Of a DNA stretch of 22,237 bases, positions 16,380-22,237 are shown in pieces (position 1 is the stretch's first letter; each line of letters begins with the position of its first letter). Under the pieces are notes generated by a model. The model was not told the DNA's origin. It ran no database searches and was given only the letters and a program-made list of their open reading frames with translations. This stretch comes from JADKCL01 sp046050405 (GTDB taxonomy: Bacteria > Bacteroidota > Bacteroidia > J057 > JADKCL01): contig JBJOPY010000052.1 of NCBI GenBank assembly GCA_046050405.1, positions 1 to 22,237 of the forward strand. Direction: 5' to 3'. The translations under genes and the position numbers were made by a program.

Positions 16380-19300
16380 ATGATGCATCTCGGACATATT
16401 TTCCTAATTGCTTTGCTGGCGGCGAGCGTATCCGGGCATGCCCAGACGAATGCCCTGGGAGCCATGAACATCCCGCACAACAAGCAATTCAAGTGGAACC
16501 ATGTCTCCACGGAATCGTTCGACGTGAACTACTACACCGACGACCCAGTCATGGCAGGGGTCGTCGGAAAAATGGCTGAAGAAGCACTCTGGGACATCTC
16601 CAAGACGCTCGACTATAAGAACCTTGCGCGATTTTCACTCTACCTTTTCGTGGATTTCAACGATCTCGTCCATAGCAACAGTTATCCTCGACCGAATTTC
16701 AAGGAGAACGGCGTAACGCCATTGCGAATGAACTATGCCAACCTGGTATTTCCAGGCAGTTACGACGAGCTATTCTCCCAGGTCAGGTCGGAGGTTATCA
16801 GACTGCTGATGGAGGATTATTATTTCGGCGGACCAATTCAACTCAGCATTCAAAGCAACTTGCTGCTGTATCTTCCTGAGTGGTATGCCGAGGGGTTTCC
16901 CAGCTACATGGGGGAAGGCTGGGATTACGAAGACGAGATGTGGCTGTCCAGCTTGGAAAAATCGCCCCTGCTCACTTATGCAGTGGATGGACAAGGCATG
17001 ATCAATCGCACCCTTCGGAAATCAATCTGGTATTACATCGCCCAAAAATACGGCCCCGAGAAACTTGGCGAGATTTTTTACATGACGCGCCTGACCCGGT
17101 CAGTGGAGGATGGAATCATCCATGTCCTCGGCATCACCCTGAAGACCTTGACCGAAAATTGGCGGGAATTCGTTCTGCAAAGGATCACCGAAAACGCCAG
17201 TTTCCGCGAACCGATCAACAAGGAGAGCATCCAGGCAAACTTCGGCTCCAAGTCCGAAGTCCTCTCCTTTGCACTGAATCCCGTGCAGCCAAAGGCGGCA
17301 GTCTACCTGAACCACGAAGGCAAGCAACGTGTCCTGGTTTACAATTTCCAAAACGGGAAATTCCAAGAGACCCCCATTGCTGGGGGAAGCAGAACCGAAC
17401 AATTCAGCAACTTCCGCTTCGAAATGCCAATGGCCTGGAGCCCTGACGGAATCCAACTGGTGACCACCGTTTACGACAAGTCCGATGAATACCTGGCTTG
17501 GTACGACATGAAAAAGGAATCTGTGAAATTCGTGCGATTTCACCAGGACTTGGATCGAATCTTGCAGATCGCATGGCACCCAAGCGGGAATAAACTGGTT
17601 TGCTCGGGCCTGCGCATGGGACAAATCGACCTCTTCGAGTTCGCCCCGCTGACTGGCAGTTTTACGCAGCTCACCCATGATTTCCAGGACGACCTGTTTC
17701 CTGTATGGAGCGATGACGGGGAACGCATCTACCATGCCTCCACACGCACCATGGTGGAGCAGAAGGGAACACCTCTCCGATTCGATGCAAATGCGGGTGG
17801 ATTCGACATCTGGGCCTACAGCCCTCGGGATGAGAGCCTCAGCCAAGTGACCCGCAGCCCGTCGCTCAATGAATTTCCCGTGGCCATGTACTCCGGCTTC
17901 GAACTACTCATACGGTCCGACCAGACCGGCATCTACAACCTCCAGAAAGTCAATGCCTTCCTGGGGGACTCCACAGTCCTGACCAATATGACCCCGGGCA
18001 TGTTCCGGGCAGCCTTGTCAGATTCCCTGCTTGCCTACTCCATGGCAGAAAAAGGAATCCTCACTGTGAATGTGGCTCCCCGGGCGTCAGTGCTGCAAGA
18101 ACAAGTGGCGACGCGCACGATCCTTCGGCAACGCAAGGACAAGGCTGCAGCCCTGGAGAAAGTGAAAAAGGAAAATGCCTCCAAGATGGACTCCGTCAGG
18201 TCGTCCGTCAACAATCCGGCCACCCCCAAGGAACTTGACCCGAACAAGGGGGAGCAGCCTGACTCTGCGAAAGCCAATGACAAACCTGTGAAGTACTATG
18301 TCTTCGACGACGACGATGACCCGGACAGATCCAAACCTCACAAACGTCCCAGCAGGGCAAGTTCAGACTACCTTGTCAAGGCGGAAGCCAAACGGCCTGA
18401 CTTCGATACCGCGACGGTCAACAGCCCGTCAGCTACGCGCACCGCATGGTCAGCGGATCGGGTCATGTCGCGGATCGGGTACGATCCCGTCTTAAGGATG
18501 AGTTTTCTCGGCGAAGTCCGACTCCGCGACCATCAGGGCAACCATCAAATCCTGATCGGGTTCCAGCCCTACATGGACTTGCGCAGCAGCGACTCGTATG
18601 CGAGGTACATGAATCAGAAGCATTCGCTGGATTATCAGGTCGGGCTGAACCGTTCGGGAAGATTCCTGAACAAGAGTGGGCTGTCGGCGCGGTACCACTG
18701 GACGCAGCTCGATGCCACATTGATCCTGCCCCTGAATCGCTACCTCAGCATTGCCGCAGGGGGGCATTTTGCCTATTTGGACCGCAAGAACCTGCAATTG
18801 CTGTTCCCGAAGGAGATCGATGGCCATGCATTCATGACTGGTGGAAGGCTGAACCTCACCTATGACCGCACACTCAGTCACGATGATTTTGTCATGAAAG
18901 GCACATCCGCCACGTTCGATCTCTCGAATGCCTATTCGCTGACAAGCGCCTCGGACAATTTTATCACAGGGAGATTTGATTTCCGCAAATACGTCCCTTT
19001 TAAACGCGTAGTGCTAGCGAGTAGGGTCGCTGCCGCTTGGTCGCAGGGATCCTCCCAGCAGCAGTTCTTCCTTGGTGGAACACCCGATGCATTCCTGAGC
19101 CGTTTTGCCAACATCGCCGACTACCCGATCGAAAGTCCCAGCCTCCCGGCACTCCGCTACATGGAGTTTGTAACCCCGGTCAGAGGATTCCAGTTCAATG
19201 CGCGGAACGGCACGAAGTTCATCGTCGCCAATGCCGAGCTCCGAATTCCTGTTTCAAGGATCCTCCTGAATTCCCTGAATTCAAACCCGGCCTATAACAT

Positions 19301-19568
19301 GGAGCTGATCCCATTTTTCGACTTCGGGTCGACCTGGAGGCAAGGCAATCCGCTGTCGCAGAAGAATCCGATCAATACCCAAACGATCAACTCCTACCCG
19401 CTCACGATCACCGTGCAAACGCTGAAAAGCCCCTTCTTGATGGGATTCGGTGCAGGCACGCGCTTGCAGATCTTCGGATATGCCATGCGGTTTGACCTGG
19501 CATGGGGGGTGGATGACTATACCGTCCAGGTCCCAAGGCTTCATCTCTCCCTCGGCAAAAACTTCTGA
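16380..19568 (+). CDS. Outer-membrane fusion protein: degenerate peptidase-like domain, TolB-like propeller, Omp85-like barrel
   Basis: The function is unknown. A signal peptide covers about residues 1-22 (FLIALLAASVSGHAQ). Residues 35-260 resemble the peptidase MA/gluzincin layout, with LPEWYAEGFPSYMGEGW matching the family's 'lPxWlxEGlA' segment. The expected HExxH zinc motif is replaced by SEVIRLLMEDYYF, so catalysis is unlikely. Residues about 280-600 hold PD40/TolB-like propeller blades (AWSPDGIQLV, AWHPSGNKLVCSG, VWSDDGERIYHAST). A charged linker with a run of five Asp follows near 640. Residues about 690-1062 look like an Omp85 barrel: FLGGTPDAFLSRF, the loop-6-type VRGF motif, NAELRIPVSR, FFDFGSTW and a terminal Phe (LSLGKNF). 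GAGGA lies just before tandem ATGs at 16380 and 16383 in modified form (TGAGGAAGA); the second is better spaced. Confidence 0.8.
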   Translation: MMHLGHIFLIALLAASVSGHAQTNALGAMNIPHNKQFKWNHVSTESFDVNYYTDDPVMAGVVGKMAEEALWDISKTLDYKNLARFSLYLFVDFNDLVHSNSYPRPNFKENGVTPLRMNYANLVFPGSYDELFSQVRSEVIRLLMEDYYFGGPIQLSIQSNLLLYLPEWYAEGFPSYMGEGWDYEDEMWLSSLEKSPLLTYAVDGQGMINRTLRKSIWYYIAQKYGPEKLGEIFYMTRLTRSVEDGIIHVLGITLKTLTENWREFVLQRITENASFREPINKESIQANFGSKSEVLSFALNPVQPKAAVYLNHEGKQRVLVYNFQNGKFQETPIAGGSRTEQFSNFRFEMPMAWSPDGIQLVTTVYDKSDEYLAWYDMKKESVKFVRFHQDLDRILQIAWHPSGNKLVCSGLRMGQIDLFEFAPLTGSFTQLTHDFQDDLFPVWSDDGERIYHASTRTMVEQKGTPLRFDANAGGFDIWAYSPRDESLSQVTRSPSLNEFPVAMYSGFELLIRSDQTGIYNLQKVNAFLGDSTVLTNMTPGMFRAALSDSLLAYSMAEKGILTVNVAPRASVLQEQVATRTILRQRKDKAAALEKVKKENASKMDSVRSSVNNPATPKELDPNKGEQPDSAKANDKPVKYYVFDDDDDPDRSKPHKRPSRASSDYLVKAEAKRPDFDTATVNSPSATRTAWSADRVMSRIGYDPVLRMSFLGEVRLRDHQGNHQILIGFQPYMDLRSSDSYARYMNQKHSLDYQVGLNRSGRFLNKSGLSARYHWTQLDATLILPLNRYLSIAAGGHFAYLDRKNLQLLFPKEIDGHAFMTGGRLNLTYDRTLSHDDFVMKGTSATFDLSNAYSLTSASDNFITGRFDFRKYVPFKRVVLASRVAAAWSQGSSQQQFFLGGTPDAFLSRFANIADYPIESPSLPALRYMEFVTPVRGFQFNARNGTKFIVANAELRIPVSRILLNSLNSNPAYNMELIPFFDFGSTWRQGNPLSQKNPINTQTINSYPLTITVQTLKSPFLMGFGAGTRLQIFGYAMRFDLAWGVDDYTVQVPRLHLSLGKNF

Positions 19569-19579
19569 TTCCTGAACCT

Positions 19580-20503
19580 TTGTCGGAAAACCGTCCGCCA
19601 GTCTTGCTTGCCCACATCGCATTGGCGGCGGTCGCAGTGTTCTATGGGCTCAACTACTTCGTACTGAAGCCTGTCTTCGAGGCTGGGATCGGCAGCCTTG
19701 AAGTCTTGGCGATCAGGTGCACAGTGACTTCCATCTTTTTCTGGGTTTATCATCGGCTCGCAGTAAAGGAAAGAATCCGTGAACGCCAGGACTATTGGAG
19801 GTTACTGCTGGCAGCCCTCTTCGGGGTTTCGATCAACCAACTGTTTTTCCTGTGGGGGATGGAACATACCAGCCGGGTGAACTCTGCCGTGCTCATGATC
19901 CTCGCCCCTGTGTTTGTGTTTTTCATGGCGTGGATCCTGAGAGAAGAGCGCTTTTCCATGCGCACGCTCTCCGGTCTTCTGATTTCCTTCACTGGTGCCA
20001 TCGGTCTGGTCCTGGCGGACAGCAAGCAGAACTTCATGATCAGTGGCGCAACCGTGGCCGGCGACGCCATGATCATGGTCAACGCAGCTTCCTATGGGCT
20101 GTACCTCGTGTTCATCCGCCCCTTGATCCTGAAGTACAACACCTTCACGATCATCAAGTGGCTGTTTCTTTTCGGTTCGGTGCCCAATATTCTGATCGGC
20201 TTGTACCCATTGTCTCAGACTACTGCCACAGAGTTCACCACCCCCATAGTACTTCGCATCGGGTACCTGATCGCCTTCGCCACCATCGGTGCGTATTGGC
20301 TGAACGCATGGGCGATGAAACGGCTCCCCGCTTCCGCTGTTGGGGTCTACATTTATGTTCAGCCCGTCTTCGTGGCCTTGGTTTCGATCCTCCTGGATCT
20401 GCGAGAGGTCACCAGGCTTACGGTTCCGTTTATTTTGTTGATATTTGCAGGTGTATGGCTGGTCAATATGCGAAATACAGGCCAACCTCCGGGCAACGGA
20501 TGA
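19580..20503 (+). CDS. EamA/DMT family transporter
   Basis: The 307-residue protein has about ten hydrophobic helices arranged as two repeated EamA halves, the pattern of the drug/metabolite transporter superfamily. Members export metabolites, amino acids or other small molecules; the substrate here is not predictable. The first half starts LLAHIALAAVAVFYGLNYFV and includes FFLWGMEHTSRVNSAVLMIL, the usual residues at the end of TM3/TM4. The second half runs from GATVAGDAMIMVNAASYGLY to LLIFAGVWLVN, with MKRLPASAVGVYIYVQPVF as the repeat equivalent. The start is TTG at 19580, because no ATG lies before the first helix. It begins 11 nt after the outer-membrane fusion gene stops, so the two are probably cotranscribed. 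Confidence 0.92.
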   Translation: MSENRPPVLLAHIALAAVAVFYGLNYFVLKPVFEAGIGSLEVLAIRCTVTSIFFWVYHRLAVKERIRERQDYWRLLLAALFGVSINQLFFLWGMEHTSRVNSAVLMILAPVFVFFMAWILREERFSMRTLSGLLISFTGAIGLVLADSKQNFMISGATVAGDAMIMVNAASYGLYLVFIRPLILKYNTFTIIKWLFLFGSVPNILIGLYPLSQTTATEFTTPIVLRIGYLIAFATIGAYWLNAWAMKRLPASAVGVYIYVQPVFVALVSILLDLREVTRLTVPFILLIFAGVWLVNMRNTGQPPGNG

Positions 20504-20511
20504 ATTGCGGA

Positions 20512-20519
20512 TAATTTTG
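20512..20519 (+). promoter_or_regulatory. Weak candidate -7 element upstream of the TPR gene
   Basis: TAATTTTG matches TAnnTTTG fully but has no TTG box at the proper distance, and it lies 137 nt upstream of the TPR gene ATG. Its TTG also pairs in a loose hairpin with GGGCAA at 20491-20496. The rest of 20504-20656 shows only a 16-codon ATG frame at 20580 that I do not regard as a gene. Confidence 0.2.
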
Positions 20520-20656
20520 CCCTCGGGTACGGAATTATTGTCGTAAATTGAATCATCGGAAAGTCGGTGAAGACGACACATGGAAAATACAAGAATAAGG
20601 CTCACGAGACGCTACAGGATTCCGAAGTAGGCATCCTACAATTCGTTCAATAGTTG

Positions 20657-22075
20657 ATGGAAAGATTCGAAGATTTTTGGCAGGAAGACCAGGGCGACCA
20701 ACGGCTGCAACAAGAGGCGGGGCGCTTCGAGGCCATGTTGAAGGGGGAGACCTTTCACTTCTTTGACACGATGACCCTGGAGGATCTTTTTTTCTACTAC
20801 ATGCGTCACAATAAATTCAACAAGGCCCTGAACCTTGTGAATTACAGCCTGAAGCAGCACCCGAACAGCGAAGAGCTCTTTTACAAGAGGGCGACAGTCC
20901 TGATGGAGATGGGCAAACTGAAAGAGGCCAGGCGGGAAGTGAAACGCGCAATAGAGATCAATCCCACCCAAATGGACTATGTCTTCCTGGATTCGGAGAT
21001 CCTTTCGCAGCTCGGCCGCTACAAGGAAGCGATGTCGGCCTGTGAGAAATTTCTGCTGCAGACTGACACCCCGGAGGAAGTGTGGTTTCATATGGGCAAC
21101 CTGGCCCAGAACCTTGGCCATGTGAAGGATGCTGAGAAGTGCTTCCGCAAAGCCATCGAAATCCAACCGACCTTTGAGGAGTCCGTCTATGAATTGGCCT
21201 ATTGCCTGGAAAGCCAGGAAAAGATGGGTGATGCTGTGGAACTCTACGAGTCCTACCTCGACAAGCAGCCCTTCACATTTCCCATCTGGTACAATCTGGG
21301 GATTCTGTATTCCCGACTGGGCCTCTTCGAAAAAGCCATCGATGCCTACGACTATGCCCTTGCCATCGAAGAGAGCTTCGCCTCGGCATGGTACAACAAG
21401 GGCAACGTGCTGATGGATCTCGAGAAATACGAGGAGGCGCTGAAGTGCTTCCTGGAGGCCTGCGTACACGAAAAACCAGACCTTTCGATCCATTACAACA
21501 TCGCGGAATGCTACGAGCACCTCGGTCATTATCCCATGGCCGTAAAATACTATTTCCGCTGCACAAACTCCAATCCCGAGTACACGGATGCATGGATCGG
21601 ACTGGGGTACTGCATGGAATGCCAGGACAAGCTGCCGGAAGCCATCGGTTTCTACCAAAAGGCTACCGTACTGGATGCCGAAAATTTCGACACCTGGCTC
21701 TCATTGGCGACCTGCGAATACTTGGTGGGACACTCCGTATCCGCCTATGAAGCCCTCCAGCACGCCCTAAAGCTGAACAGTTCCGACCTGAAGATGTGGC
21801 AGGAATGGGGGGATCTGCTATGGGATAATGAGAACCGAGATGGAGCCATATCCTTCCTCATCGAGGGCATCAAGCTGAATCCGGGCATGGCCGAACTCTA
21901 CTACCAGGCCGCAGCCTTTTGTTTCATCCAGCAGAAGCTGGGCAAAGGAGCCAATCTCCTCGAAAACGGACTCCTACTTGACCCTGAGAAATACCAAATC
22001 CTGCTTCGCATCGCCCCCGAAGCCAAAGATTTGCCCACCGTGAAAAACTTGATCGCTCAATACGCTACAGAATGA
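20657..22075 (+). CDS. Tetratricopeptide repeat (TPR) protein
   Basis: The 472-residue protein consists almost entirely of TPR units, roughly 11-12 in tandem, from about residue 50 to the C-terminus. Well-formed examples are AEKCFRKAIEIQP, WYNLGILYSRLGLFEKAIDA, WYNKGNVLMDLEKYEEALKC and DAWIGLGYCMECQDKLPEAI. There is no signal peptide or membrane segment, so it is probably a cytosolic protein-protein interaction scaffold; the partner is unknown. The non-repeat N-terminus (ERFEDFWQEDQGDQRLQQEA) is acidic and likely helical. ATG at 20657 is preferred to the adjacent TTG at 20654. Its stop overlaps the ATG of the downstream ComA-family gene (ATGA), so the two are translationally coupled and may act together. 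Confidence 0.9.
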   Translation: MERFEDFWQEDQGDQRLQQEAGRFEAMLKGETFHFFDTMTLEDLFFYYMRHNKFNKALNLVNYSLKQHPNSEELFYKRATVLMEMGKLKEARREVKRAIEINPTQMDYVFLDSEILSQLGRYKEAMSACEKFLLQTDTPEEVWFHMGNLAQNLGHVKDAEKCFRKAIEIQPTFEESVYELAYCLESQEKMGDAVELYESYLDKQPFTFPIWYNLGILYSRLGLFEKAIDAYDYALAIEESFASAWYNKGNVLMDLEKYEEALKCFLEACVHEKPDLSIHYNIAECYEHLGHYPMAVKYYFRCTNSNPEYTDAWIGLGYCMECQDKLPEAIGFYQKATVLDAENFDTWLSLATCEYLVGHSVSAYEALQHALKLNSSDLKMWQEWGDLLWDNENRDGAISFLIEGIKLNPGMAELYYQAAAFCFIQQKLGKGANLLENGLLLDPEKYQILLRIAPEAKDLPTVKNLIAQYATE

Positions 22076-22237
22076 GTTTTGAATTGAAAAATCTGCCCGA
22101 AAGAGCGGCCAAGCCGCGCCAGTCAGGAATCACCATGACCATGGACAAGGGACTCAGCGTCCGTGAAGCAGAAGATTTGATGGATGTGGCCGGGCATTGC
22201 ATCGATGTCGTGAAGCTTGGATTCGGCACGTCAGTGG
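22072..22237 (+). CDS. comA: Phosphosulfolactate synthase family protein (5' part, cut by window edge)
   Basis: ComA adds sulfite to phosphoenolpyruvate to give phosphosulfolactate, the first step of the archaeal coenzyme M route and of bacterial sulfolactate or cysteate synthesis. Only the first 55 codons are inside the window. They read MSFELKNLPERAAKPRQSG, then GITMTMDKGLSVREAEDLM, then CIDVVKLGFGTSV. This is the opening beta-alpha-beta of the family's TIM barrel, with the DKGL and KLGFGT signatures. The start codon overlaps the stop of the TPR gene (ATGA). In Bacteroidota such genes could supply sulfonate for sulfonolipids; that is inference. The call relies on a short fragment. Confidence 0.82.
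   Translation, partial: MSFELKNLPERAAKPRQSGITMTMDKGLSVREAEDLMDVAGHCIDVVKLGFGTSV

Noticed and set aside
20491..20522. Hairpin GGGCAA/TTGCCC across the EamA gene end region
   Set aside because: Six base pairs with a 20-nt loop and no T-run; not a convincing terminator.
20580..20630. 16-codon ATG frame (MENTRIRLTRRYRIPK) upstream of the TPR gene
   Set aside because: Too short, no ribosome-binding evidence and no other support; a leader peptide cannot be excluded but is not indicated.
20636..21658. 340-residue minus-strand frame opposite the TPR gene
   Set aside because: The regular TPR codon pattern leaves the opposite frame open; composition is odd and no domain is visible.

Overview
The window comes from a member of the Bacteroidota. 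Five adjacent genes, porP/sprF, gldK, gldL, gldM and gldN, make up the core of the type IX secretion system (T9SS), which is confined to that phylum. Candidate promoters fit the Bacteroidota form (TTG/TTTG, about 17-21 nt, TAnnTTTG), and clear Shine-Dalgarno sequences are mostly absent. A DUF4271 gene next to hemC-hemD and a ComA-family gene are also familiar in this phylum. Base composition is close to half G+C and even throughout. I see no sign of mobile elements, prophage, CRISPR or horizontal transfer, and no rRNA or tRNA. The genus cannot be told from the sequence; a Saprospiria/Chitinophagia-like lineage is a guess.

Layout: (1) 40-4147, plus strand: a class A penicillin-binding protein overlapping uvrC. 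(2) 4198-4229: a perfect 15-bp hairpin whose T-run lies on the minus-strand side, ending the T9SS operon and lying just downstream of uvrC. (3) 4259-10113, minus strand: porP, gldK, gldL, gldM, gldN in order of transcription. Candidate promoters lie before porP and before gldK. (4) 10390-13646, minus strand: a DUF4271 membrane protein with a jelly-roll-like ectodomain, then hemC and hemD, tightly packed. (5) 13907-14392, plus: ispF. (6) 14476-15138, minus: a glyoxalase II-like metallo-beta-lactamase-fold hydrolase. (7) 15284-20503, plus: an FAD-dependent amine oxidase-like protein, a 1062-residue outer-membrane fusion protein (degenerate peptidase domain, TolB-like propeller, Omp85-like barrel) and an EamA transporter, spaced 16 and 11 nt apart. 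(8) 20657-22237, plus: a TPR-repeat protein overlapping, through ATGA, the start of a ComA-family phosphosulfolactate synthase cut off by the window edge. No gene-free stretch exceeds 300 bases; the longest are 10114-10389 and 13647-13906, and both hold only candidate promoter elements.

Functionally, the T9SS genes encode the inner-membrane motor (GldL/GldM), the periplasmic/outer-membrane ring (GldK/GldN) and a PorP/SprF outer-membrane protein. Other genes serve peptidoglycan synthesis, DNA repair, tetrapyrrole synthesis and isoprenoid synthesis. The secretion system is already known. The least explained parts are the DUF4271 protein with its glycoside hydrolase family 2-like ectodomain, the three-part outer-membrane fusion protein, and an Asp/Glu/Gly-rich insertion in GldN. 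I found no clear evidence of a wholly new multi-gene system.
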